The notes under the pieces were generated by a model. The model was not told where the DNA came from and did not search any database. It was given only the letters and a program-made list of their open reading frames with translations. Both the position numbers and the translations under genes were made by a program. A stretch of DNA of 7,096 nucleotides from Actinomycetales bacterium Ga0077552 (GTDB lineage Bacteria; Actinomycetota; Actinomycetes; Actinomycetales; Microbacteriaceae): positions 1 through 7,096 of the forward strand of contig LNFD01000317.1 of NCBI GenBank assembly GCA_001464255.1, given 5' to 3'. Shown in pieces: positions 1 to 5,934 of this stretch (the first letter of the stretch is position 1; each line of letters begins with the position of its first letter).

Positions 1-1127
1 CCGGGAGTCGAGAAGACGCGAGCGTTGCCCCCGACGTCGCGCAGGCGGGCCACGACCGATTCGGTGAACCCGAGCCGCTCGGCGGCGACCTCGCTCGGGT
101 CGAAGCCGATGCCGGCATCGGTGACGACGGCCCGCAGCACGTCGTCGCCCTGCGTGATCGTCACGTCGGCTTCGGTCACGCCCGCGTGGCGGCGCACGTT
201 CTCGAGGCACTCGGCGAGGGCGAGCAGGAAGGCGTCGAGCACGTCGCTCGGCAGCAGCACCTGACCGCTGCCGTGCCAGCGCACCGCGAGGCCCATGCGC
301 AGGAAGCGCTGCTTGACCGATTCGAGCGTCGTGCCGAGCGGCGTCTCGGCCACGGGCTCGAGGCTGTAGGTGCCCGAGAACTGCGGCATGGGCGTCGAAC
401 CGAGGCGCAGCTGGCGCAGCAGCCGGGCATCCTCGCCGGCCTGCTGGCGCAGGGCGTCGGCGCTCACGCCGACGCCCGAGTGGGCGAGCAGTGTGAGGGT
501 CGCGAGCACGGTGTCGTGCAGCAGGCGGGCGCTCTGGCGCCGCTGCGCCTCGGTCTCGCTCGCCTGCCGCTCGAGATGGTGCGCCCGGCCGATGTTCTCG
601 ATGCGCCGCACGGCGCGCTGCACACCGACGCTCACCCACAGCCCGATGATGAGCGTGATGACCCAGCCCGCGAGGGTCGCGATGGCCGAGGTCGAGATGA
701 GCCCGCTCGTGGGGCCCGCCGTGGCGACGAGCAGGCTGCTCAGGAGCGTGCCACCGGCCCACAGCACCCATCGGCCCGTTCCCTCGCTCAGCACCATGCC
801 GACGGCGCCGAGCCCCGCCGCGCCGAGCGGCGCGAGCGAGGTCGAGAGGGCGAGCGACGTGGGCTGGCCCCAGGGCAGCTGCGCGAGGGCGAGCGCTCCG
901 CAGCCGAGCACGATCGTGAGGGCGACCCAGCCGATGTGGCCGCTGCGGCCCACCATGACGAGGGCGCCGGCCTGACCCGCGAGCAGGATGAGCACGGAGG
1001 GCAGCAGATCAGGGTCGACGATGCCGGGCAGCGAGAGGCAGAAGGCCGCGAGTACGACGCCGCTCAACCCGAAGGCGCGTGCCGCCGATTGGAGCAGCCG
1101 TCGGCGCTCCTTCTCGATCAGCTCCAT
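1..1127 (-). CDS. Membrane sensor histidine kinase (NarL/LuxR-partner type), 3' end cut by window edge
   Basis: The 375 visible residues form a two-component sensor kinase that would phosphorylate a response regulator, probably encoded just beyond the left edge. The N-terminal half is about six hydrophobic segments (roughly residues 18-36, 42-60, 66-84, 93-113, 118-137, 146-168) with very short loops, so there is no extracellular sensor domain. A linker leads to the phosphoacceptor box LLHDTVLATL with His204, a variant of the HisKA_3 motif. The ATPase domain shows the N box ending ECLEN (Asn310) and the G1 box DAGIGF (337-342). The sequence stops at VFSTP, just where the second glycine box should follow, so only a few dozen residues at most should be missing. 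The start chosen is ATG at 1127; an in-frame GTG at 1157 is possible. Neither has a good Shine-Dalgarno sequence. It lies 34 bases downstream of the lipoprotein gene, same strand. The signal sensed cannot be read from the sequence. Confidence 0.9.
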   Translation of the reverse strand, partial: MELIEKERRRLLQSAARAFGLSGVVLAAFCLSLPGIVDPDLLPSVLILLAGQAGALVMVGRSGHIGWVALTIVLGCGALALAQLPWGQPTSLALSTSLAPLGAAGLGAVGMVLSEGTGRWVLWAGGTLLSSLLVATAGPTSGLISTSAIATLAGWVITLIIGLWVSVGVQRAVRRIENIGRAHHLERQASETEAQRRQSARLLHDTVLATLTLLAHSGVGVSADALRQQAGEDARLLRQLRLGSTPMPQFSGTYSLEPVAETPLGTTLESVKQRFLRMGLAVRWHGSGQVLLPSDVLDAFLLALAECLENVRRHAGVTEADVTITQGDDVLRAVVTDAGIGFDPSEVAAERLGFTESVVARLRDVGGNARVFSTP

Positions 1128-1161
1128 GCGGCTCAGTCTGTCACCCGAGCGGGTCACATCC

Positions 1162-2067
1162 TCAGAGGCTGCACGCGCGTGTGAACGCGTCGTAGAGAGC
1201 AGCCCGCGTCGCCGGATCGGCCGCGATCGTCACGGTGCCGGGCTCGCCGTCGAGCCGCACGTCGATGCGGAAGAGCGTGCCCTGCTTGTCATCGGCGAGC
1301 GCGTGGGCGTCGCAGCGCGCGGGTGTCAGCAGCAGCGGGATGCTCACCGCACCCTCCGCGCCGCCCGACCCCGGCGCGCCGAGGCCGTCGAGCGCGACGC
1401 TCGTCACGCGTGCGCCGTCGCCCGCGCGCACGAGCCCGAACAGCACCGTGTCGTTCGCGGCCACGAGCTCGAGGCCCGGCGCGCGGGTGTCGACCTCGAG
1501 CGCCAGGCCGATGAGCGGCCCCGCGGCGCCGCCGGGGGCGTCGCGCGCGGGGTCGTGCCGCACGGTGATCGCGGCGCGCTCGAGCACGGCCGCGGCGAAG
1601 CACTCGGCGTCGAGCCACTCGCCCCACTGGCCGAGCCGATCGGTCGTCGGCACCCGCAGCTCGGCCGTGCCGCCGTCGGCGAGGGCGACGGTGAGCAGGG
1701 CATCCGGGGGCCGGGTCGTCGTCGCCGGGCAGGCGGCGCTCGTGAGGGTCATCGCGAGGTCGCGTGTGAGGCCCGGGCCGATCGCGGTCTCGCGATCGCG
1801 CTCGATCGGGGCCGCGAGGGCGGGAGAGTCGAGCACGGCGCGCACGATCGTCAGCGGCGCTGCACCCTCGTTGCGCACCGAGAGCTGGATACCGCCGCGC
1901 GCCGGGTCGATGCGTGAACGGTAGACCTCGGCGACGACCGCGACCTCGTCGAGGCTCGCAGCGGCGCTCGGCGGCGCGGTGGGTGCGGGCCCGGCGCACG
2001 CGGCGAGCGGCACGGCGATCGCGATCGCGACGATGCTCGCGAGGAGCGGGCGCACGCGATCGGTCAT
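1162..2067 (-). CDS. Predicted secreted lipoprotein of unknown function, with two similar cysteine-paired halves
   Basis: A 301-residue protein I do not recognise. Residues 1-24 are a lipoprotein signal: short basic start, hydrophobic stretch SIVAIAIAVP, then lipobox LAAC with Cys24 as the lipidation site, so it should be anchored to the outer face of the membrane. After an Ala/Pro-rich linker (25-38) the body looks beta-rich and falls into two comparable halves, about 42-156 and 161-299. Each ends in a module with an LT-x-A-x-C motif, a strand followed by a DG turn, and a final Cys: Cys113/Cys156 and Cys252/Cys299, spaced 43 and 47 residues. Disulfides within each half are an inference. The ATG follows the metX stop codon after two bases (TGA TC ATG) and has no evident Shine-Dalgarno sequence, which suggests translational coupling to metX. 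Its role could be envelope-related or connected to the downstream kinase, but nothing in the sequence settles this. Confidence 0.85.
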   Translation of the reverse strand: MTDRVRPLLASIVAIAIAVPLAACAGPAPTAPPSAAASLDEVAVVAEVYRSRIDPARGGIQLSVRNEGAAPLTIVRAVLDSPALAAPIERDRETAIGPGLTRDLAMTLTSAACPATTTRPPDALLTVALADGGTAELRVPTTDRLGQWGEWLDAECFAAAVLERAAITVRHDPARDAPGGAAGPLIGLALEVDTRAPGLELVAANDTVLFGLVRAGDGARVTSVALDGLGAPGSGGAEGAVSIPLLLTPARCDAHALADDKQGTLFRIDVRLDGEPGTVTIAADPATRAALYDAFTRACSL

Positions 2068-2069
2068 GA

Positions 2070-3269
2070 TCAGTCGGCGAGCAGCGCCGCCAGGTGCGGC
2101 CCCACGAGATCGTCCTCGATGAGGAAGGCGTCGTGTCCGAACGGCGACGAGATCACGATCGCCTCGTCGCCGTGGATGGTCGCGGGCAGGTGCGCCGCGA
2201 GAACCTGCTGCTGCTCGACGGGGAACAGGCGGTCGCTGTCGATGCCGAGCACGAGCGTGCGGGCCGTCACCGCGCCGAGCGCCTCGGCGAGCGAGCCGCG
2301 CCCGCGCGCGATGTCGTGCGAGTTCATGGCCTCGACGAGCGTGATGTAGCTGTTCGCGTCGAAGCGGCGCGTGAACTTGTTGCCGTGGAAGTCGAGGTAG
2401 CTCTCGACGGCGAAGCGCCCGCCGCGCCCGAGCGGGTCGAGCACGCCCTGCCACGAGCGCTCGAAGCGCTCGTTGAGCTCGCTCGGCGAACGGTAGTTGA
2501 GCAGGGCCATGCGCCGGGCGAGCGCGAGCCCGCGGTACGGGCCCTCCGGCTCGTCGTAGTAGTCGCCGTCGCGGAACAGCGGATCCATGCGGATGGCCTC
2601 GAGCTGCACCGAGTTGAGCGCGATTTGGTCGGCGCTCGAGACGGCAGGCGCGGCGAGCACCGCGAGCCGTTGCACCCGGTCGGGATGCTGCACCGCCCAC
2701 TCGAGCGCGTGCATGCCGCCCATCGATCCGCCGATGACGGCCGCGAACCGCTCGATGCCGAGCGCGTCGGCGAGGGCGACCTGCGCCGCGACCTGGTCGC
2801 GGATTGTCAGGTACGGGAAGCGCGAGCCCCACTCGGCGCCGTCGGGCGAGAACGAGGAGGGGCCGGTCGAGCCCTGGCAGCCGCCGAGCATGTTGGGGGC
2901 GATCACGAACCAGCGGTCGGTGTCGATCGCGAGGCCCGGCCCGACGATGCCGCCCCACCATCCGGCGGTCGGATGCCCGGCTCCGGGCCGCCCGACGACG
3001 TGGCTGTCGCCCGTGAGGGCGTGCACGACGAGCACGGCGTTGTCGCGCGCAGCATTCAGCGAGCCCCACGTCTCGTAGGCGAGCCGCGCGTGGGGGAGGG
3101 TCGCGCCCGACTCGAGCGCGATCGATCCGACGGCCTGGAAGAGCCGGTCGCCGGGCGCATCGCCCTCGCGCCAGGCGCCCGTCGTGGGGGGTGTGCCCAG
3201 CATCGAGCGGCGGTTGGCCTCGGTGATGAATGCCGAGGGCACCGTGTCTTCGCTCGTCTGCCAGTCCAT
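2070..3269 (-). CDS. metX: Homoserine O-acetyltransferase
   Basis: MetX transfers the acetyl group of acetyl-CoA to homoserine in the cytoplasm, giving O-acetylhomoserine for methionine synthesis. The 399 residues form one alpha/beta-hydrolase domain. Diagnostic motifs are HALTGDSH (83-90), NMLGGCQGSTGPSS (126-139), the nucleophile elbow GGSMGG with Ser182, ARRMALLNYR (251-260), SDRLFP with the acid Asp346, and FGHDAF with His379; Ser-Asp-His is the catalytic triad of the family. Some MetX-fold enzymes use succinyl-CoA; acetyl is inferred from the adjacent metY. Length is slightly above usual because of about 30 leading residues. The start MDWQ is chosen because the ORF opens there and I recall similar N-termini in relatives; Met23 is an in-frame alternative. 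The start region has only a weak GGA and lies in a hairpin (3271-3290). It is downstream of metY and abuts the lipoprotein gene. Confidence 0.96.
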   Translation of the reverse strand: MDWQTSEDTVPSAFITEANRRSMLGTPPTTGAWREGDAPGDRLFQAVGSIALESGATLPHARLAYETWGSLNAARDNAVLVVHALTGDSHVVGRPGAGHPTAGWWGGIVGPGLAIDTDRWFVIAPNMLGGCQGSTGPSSFSPDGAEWGSRFPYLTIRDQVAAQVALADALGIERFAAVIGGSMGGMHALEWAVQHPDRVQRLAVLAAPAVSSADQIALNSVQLEAIRMDPLFRDGDYYDEPEGPYRGLALARRMALLNYRSPSELNERFERSWQGVLDPLGRGGRFAVESYLDFHGNKFTRRFDANSYITLVEAMNSHDIARGRGSLAEALGAVTARTLVLGIDSDRLFPVEQQQVLAAHLPATIHGDEAIVISSPFGHDAFLIEDDLVGPHLAALLAD

Positions 3270-3270
3270 G

Positions 3271-3290
3271 CTGCGTCCATTCTGACGCAG
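3271..3290 (-). promoter_or_regulatory. Perfect hairpin directly before the metX start codon
   Basis: CTGCGTC and GACGCAG form a perfect 7-base-pair stem around the loop AGAATG (minus strand). The 3' arm ends one base before the metX ATG and covers the only Shine-Dalgarno-like bases (GGA). In a metY-metX transcript it would mask the metX initiation region; if instead transcription started inside it, it would not form. The loop also holds an out-of-frame ATG at 3280. The inverted repeat is seen directly; any regulatory role is inference. Confidence 0.45.
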
Positions 3291-3299
3291 AGACGGCCC

Positions 3300-3342
3300 T
3301 GCCCCCGCCGCGCCTTGTGAAGGGCACAGCTCGGCGGGGGCA
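3300..3342 (-). terminator. Strong GC hairpin between metY and metX (possible terminator or attenuator)
   Basis: An 11-base perfect inverted repeat, TGCCCCCGCCG and CGGCGGGGGCA, encloses a 21-base loop and sits 14 bases after the metY stop codon in the minus-strand direction. Inside the loop, TGTG and CACA can form a further short helix. No T-run follows, so it is not a classical intrinsic terminator, but actinobacterial terminators often lack one. It could cause partial termination between metY and metX or protect the metY 3' end from decay. Confidence 0.5.
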
Positions 3343-3356
3343 GTGACCGAACGGAG

Positions 3357-4676
3357 CTAGACCGCCGCGTTGGCCGCGACGACCGCGCGCGCGGCCGCGA
3401 ACCCGGCCTCGAGGTCGGCGATGATGTCGTCGATGTTCTCGAGCCCGACCGAGAGGCGCACGAGGCCCGGCGTGACGCCGCTCGTGAGCTGCTGCTCGGG
3501 GGTGAGCTGCGAGTGGGTCGTCGACGCGGGGTGGATGATGAGGCTGCGCACGTCGCCGATGTTGGCGACGTGGCTGAAGAGCTCGACGGAGTCGACGAGC
3601 GCGCGCCCGGCATCCACGCCCCCCTTCAGCTCGAACGACAGCACAGCGCCCACCCCCTTCGGTGCGTACTTCTGGCCGGCCGCGTACCAGGGGCTCGACG
3701 GCAGGCCCGAGTAGCTGACGGTCGCGACGTCGGGGTGCGCCTCGAGCCAGCGGGCGACGGTCTCGGCGTTCTGCACGTGGCGCTCGATGCGCAGGCTCAG
3801 GGTCTCGATGCCCTGGATGAGCTGCCAGGCGTTGTCGGGCGAGACGGCCGCGCCGATGTCGCGCAGCAGCTGCACGCGCGCCTTGATGATGTACGCGATG
3901 CCGTCGCCCAGCACGCCGGTGTAGCTCGCCCCATGGTACGAGGGGTCGGGCTCGGTGAGGCCGGGGAACTTCTCGGTGTTCTGCGACCAGGCGAACTTTC
4001 CGCCGTCGACGATGACACCGCCGAGCACGGTGCCGTGCCCGCCGAGGAACTTCGTGGCCGAGTGCACGACGATGTCGGCGCCGTGCTCGAGCGGGCGGAT
4101 GAGGAAGGGCGTCGCGATCGTGTTGTCGACGATGAGCGGCAGGCCGTGGGCGTGCGCAACCTCGGCGACGGCGCTGATGTCGAGGATGTTGACCTTGGGG
4201 TTGCCGACCGTCTCGCCGAACAGCAGCTTCGTGTTCGGGCGGATGGCGGCGGCCCACGCCGCGGGGTCGTCCTGGTTCTCGACGAAGGTGACCTCGATGC
4301 CGAGCTTCGCGAGCGTGTAGGTGAAGAGGTTGTAGGTGCCGCCGTAGATCGACGACGACGACACGATGTGGTCGCCCGCCTGCGCGATGTTGAGCACGGC
4401 GTAGGTCGTGGCCGCCTGGCCGGAGGCGAGCAGCAGGGCCGCGGTGCCGCCCTCGAGCGCGGCGATGCGCTGCTCGACCACGTCTTGCGTGGGGTTCTGG
4501 ATGCGCGTGTAGATGTTGCCGAACTCCGCGAGCGCGAACAGGTTCTTGGCGTGCTGCGCGTCGTTGAACGTGTACGCCGTCGTGCGGTAGACGGGCGTGG
4601 CGCGCGCGTTCGTGACCGGATCGGGCTGAGCCCCGGCGTGGATCTGCAGGGTCTCGAACTTCCAGCTGGCGGTCAT
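3357..4676 (-). CDS. metY: O-acetylhomoserine sulfhydrylase (O-acetylhomoserine aminocarboxypropyltransferase)
   Basis: A PLP-dependent cytoplasmic enzyme that converts O-acetylhomoserine and sulfide to homocysteine and acetate. The 439 residues match the usual full length of the Cys/Met-metabolism PLP family, MetY branch. Visible landmarks: QIHAGAQPDP near the N-terminus, IYTRIQNPT (55-63) with the Tyr and Arg that bind cofactor phosphate from the neighbouring subunit, ASGQAA (84-89), SSIYGGTYNLF with Tyr111 stacking on PLP, VDNT (183-186) with the Asp contacting the pyridine nitrogen, SATKFLGGHGT with Lys209 forming the Schiff base, and LVRLSVGLE with Arg407 for the substrate carboxylate. 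A MetB or MetZ assignment is less likely given the length, the long insert around 225-260 and the neighbouring metX. The ATG at 4676 has a good Shine-Dalgarno sequence and a promoter-like pair upstream. It heads the metY-metX unit, the same order as in corynebacteria. Confidence 0.97.
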   Translation of the reverse strand: MTASWKFETLQIHAGAQPDPVTNARATPVYRTTAYTFNDAQHAKNLFALAEFGNIYTRIQNPTQDVVEQRIAALEGGTAALLLASGQAATTYAVLNIAQAGDHIVSSSSIYGGTYNLFTYTLAKLGIEVTFVENQDDPAAWAAAIRPNTKLLFGETVGNPKVNILDISAVAEVAHAHGLPLIVDNTIATPFLIRPLEHGADIVVHSATKFLGGHGTVLGGVIVDGGKFAWSQNTEKFPGLTEPDPSYHGASYTGVLGDGIAYIIKARVQLLRDIGAAVSPDNAWQLIQGIETLSLRIERHVQNAETVARWLEAHPDVATVSYSGLPSSPWYAAGQKYAPKGVGAVLSFELKGGVDAGRALVDSVELFSHVANIGDVRSLIIHPASTTHSQLTPEQQLTSGVTPGLVRLSVGLENIDDIIADLEAGFAAARAVVAANAAV

Positions 4677-4681
4677 GGGGT

Positions 4682-4687
4682 CTCCTC
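4682..4687 (-). promoter_or_regulatory. metY Shine-Dalgarno sequence
   Basis: GAGGAG on the minus strand, five bases before the ATG at 4676, is the only strong ribosome binding site in the window. It fixes the metY start and contrasts with metX, which has almost none. Confidence 0.8.
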
Positions 4688-4709
4688 GTGGGTCGGTGGA
4701 ACGACTCGA

Positions 4710-4738
4710 ACGGTACGCATGCCCGCGTCACGGGGCAA
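4710..4738 (-). promoter_or_regulatory. Candidate metY promoter
   Basis: On the minus strand TTGCCC (4733-4738) and TACCGT (4710-4715) are separated by exactly 17 bases. They match the TTG of the -35 consensus and the TAnnnT core of the -10 element. Transcription would start near 4703, giving a leader of about 28 bases with the Shine-Dalgarno sequence inside. The hexamers are seen in the sequence; promoter activity is inferred. Confidence 0.5.
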
Positions 4739-4741
4739 TGC
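4717..4741. promoter_or_regulatory. Imperfect palindrome over the metY promoter (candidate operator)
   Basis: GCATGCCC (4717-4724) and GGGCAATGC (4733-4741) are inverted copies with one extra base, around an 8-base centre. The repeat covers the promoter spacer and the -35 hexamer, where a repressor would block RNA polymerase. Methionine genes of actinobacteria are commonly repressed by a dedicated regulator, but I cannot match this to a known site. Confidence 0.3.
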
Positions 4742-4771
4742 CCGACGACACACGCCGTAACCTGCTCGGGC
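4740..4771 (-). terminator. Weak candidate terminator after the acyltransferase gene
   Basis: GCCCGA and TCGGGC form a 6-base-pair perfect stem with a 20-base loop, starting 2 bases beyond the acyltransferase stop codon. There is no T-run and the loop is long, so the call is tentative. It would separate the acyltransferase transcript from metY. Confidence 0.25.
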
Positions 4772-4773
4772 GC

Positions 4774-5892
4774 TCAGCGCTCGCGGTCGCGTCGCGACCC
4801 GGTGGGGTCGACGCGCGAGGGTTCGAGCCGCAGCGGGCCCGTGCGGGTGTCGAGATCGGGCCGGAAGAGCCATCGCGGCCGCGGCTCGACGAGGGGCCGG
4901 AACAGCCGTCGCACCGGGCGGCTGGCGAGCCCCACCATCGTGAGCAGGGCGAGCACGATGAGCCCCACGAGCCACGGCCAGCCCGAGCGGTCGTCGCCGC
5001 CGACCACCCCGCTCTCGCGGATCGGGTAGAGCACGAAGCTGTGCAGCAGGTACACGTACATGGTGGCCTGCCCGAGCGGCGTGACGAGCGTCGGGCGGCG
5101 CGGCACGAGCGCGAGCACCGCTGCCGAGAGCAGCACGGCGAGCGCGATGAGGGCGAGGCGCACGAGGCCCGCCCACCAGGCGTCCTGCCCGAGCTCGCGA
5201 TAGGCGTCGTCGTAGAAGAACCAGAACCGCAGATCGATTGCGCGCCAGACGTCGATGAACACGATGAGCACGGCCAGCCACGCGACGAGCACGACGACGG
5301 CGATCGAGCGCACGAGCCGTGCGGGCGGGTCGGCGAGCCGCCAGCGGTCGACGAGGCCCCACTCGTCCAGCTTCCAGCCGAGCACGAAGAAGGGCAGGAT
5401 GCCGATGGCCCGGGAGAGCGAGAACGTCGAGTCGACGTTGCTGAAGTAGCCGACCCCGACCGAGAGCACCACGGCCCACGCGAGCGGCCAGCGCACGAGC
5501 GCGAGGTAGGGCAGCACGAGCCGGAAGATGCCGAGCGCGAGCAGGAACCAGAGCGTCCACGAGGGCTGCGTGGGGTTGACCGACCAGTTGCCCTCCACGA
5601 TCGCCTGCACGGCCGTCCAGATGGTCTCGAAGATCGCATAGGGGATGACGATGTCGGTGACGACTCGGCGCATCCGCCGCTCGTTCGGCGGCCCGGGCCG
5701 CGAGAAGTAGCCGCTGATGATCGCGAACAGCGGCATGTGGAAGGCGTAGATGAACAGGTAGAGCACGAGCGCGGCATCCGAGTCGCCGATGAGGCGCTGG
5801 ATGGCGTGGCCGACCACCACGAGCGCGATCGCCACGAACCGCGCGGTATCCCAGAGCGGCACGCGCGAGCGCGCCAAAGCCGTTCCCCCCAT
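4774..5892 (-). CDS. Acyltransferase family 3 membrane protein (fucose 4-O-acetylase-like)
   Basis: A 372-residue integral membrane protein of the acyltransferase-3 superfamily, nearest in style to the fucose 4-O-acetylase group (COG3594). Such enzymes O-acylate sugars of polysaccharides, glycolipids or cell-wall polymers. Seen here: a first helix with the conserved histidine VVVGHAI (His29), YAFHMPLFAIISGYFSR (49-65) with a second histidine (His52), the SWTLWFLLAL helix (111-120), several further helices, and a late YLLHSFVLYP helix (281-290). About ten membrane segments are plausible. After the last helix, around residue 324, a basic arginine/proline-rich tail of about 48 residues runs to the end, probably cytoplasmic. 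The ATG at 5892 is preceded by a -10-like hexamer at leaderless distance; a TTG five codons in, with GGGGGGA before it, is an alternative start. No glycan-synthesis genes lie nearby, so the substrate is unknown. Confidence 0.88.
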   Translation of the reverse strand: MGGTALARSRVPLWDTARFVAIALVVVGHAIQRLIGDSDAALVLYLFIYAFHMPLFAIISGYFSRPGPPNERRMRRVVTDIVIPYAIFETIWTAVQAIVEGNWSVNPTQPSWTLWFLLALGIFRLVLPYLALVRWPLAWAVVLSVGVGYFSNVDSTFSLSRAIGILPFFVLGWKLDEWGLVDRWRLADPPARLVRSIAVVVLVAWLAVLIVFIDVWRAIDLRFWFFYDDAYRELGQDAWWAGLVRLALIALAVLLSAAVLALVPRRPTLVTPLGQATMYVYLLHSFVLYPIRESGVVGGDDRSGWPWLVGLIVLALLTMVGLASRPVRRLFRPLVEPRPRWLFRPDLDTRTGPLRLEPSRVDPTGSRRDRER

Positions 5893-5898
5893 CGCTCC

Positions 5899-5904
5899 AG
5901 GCTA
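5899..5904 (-). promoter_or_regulatory. Candidate -10 element of the acyltransferase gene (leaderless)
   Basis: TAGCCT on the minus strand fits TAnnnT, and its last base is 7 positions from the A of the start codon at 5892, the spacing expected when transcription starts at the ATG itself. No clear -35 hexamer is seen. A GGAG lies only two bases before the ATG, too close to serve as a normal ribosome binding site. Confidence 0.45.
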
Positions 5905-5926
5905 GCCCGGGCCCGCGGCGGGTAGC
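5901..5926. promoter_or_regulatory. Imperfect inverted repeat between the divergent start codons
   Basis: GCTAGCCCG (5901-5909) and CGGGTAGC (5919-5926) are inverted copies with one extra base, centred on the midpoint of the 42-base gap. The arms include most of both candidate -10 elements, so the symmetry may just reflect two facing promoters, or may be a shared operator. Confidence 0.35.
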
Positions 5927-5928
5927 GT
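5923..5928 (+). promoter_or_regulatory. Candidate -10 element of the dehydrogenase gene (leaderless)
   Basis: TAGCGT fits TAnnnT, and its last base is 7 positions before the A of the ATG at 5935. There is no Shine-Dalgarno sequence upstream of that ATG, which agrees with a leaderless message. No convincing -35 hexamer is visible. Confidence 0.5.
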
Positions 5929-5934
5929 GTCAGC

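Noticed and set aside
1143..1154. Short inverted repeat ACCCG-AG-CGGGT between lipoprotein and kinase as a terminator
   Set aside because: The stem is 5 bases with a 2-base loop, too tight to form well, and no T-run follows; such short palindromes are expected by chance at this GC content.
186..1184. Long plus-strand open frames antisense to the kinase and lipoprotein (also 988-1917 and 1235-1924)
   Set aside because: They lack family motifs, are rich in Arg/Glu/His/Ala, and lie opposite genes with clear domains. High GC makes stop codons rare, which explains them.
2094..3320. Plus-strand 408-residue open frame antisense to metX
   Set aside because: It mirrors the codon pattern of metX and has low-complexity composition with no recognisable domain.
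1162..4731. A single 1189-residue minus-strand open frame covering metY, metX and the lipoprotein
   Set aside because: Only its last 301 codons, starting at the ATG at 2067, are a real gene. Upstream it reads metX and metY in a wrong frame with arginine-rich nonsense.
3513..4760. Plus-strand 415-residue open frame antisense to metY
   Set aside because: A shadow of metY in a GC-rich genome, with a valine/arginine/aspartate-biased composition and no motif.
4677..4773. SAM riboswitch before metY
   Set aside because: The 97-base gap also has to hold the promoter; the inferred leader is about 28 bases and I see no multi-helix structure. A covariance search would settle it.
4675..5925. Plus-strand 416-residue open frame antisense to the acyltransferase
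   Set aside because: Its composition (Glu, Arg, His, Asp) is the complement of a hydrophobic membrane protein; there is no independent coding evidence.
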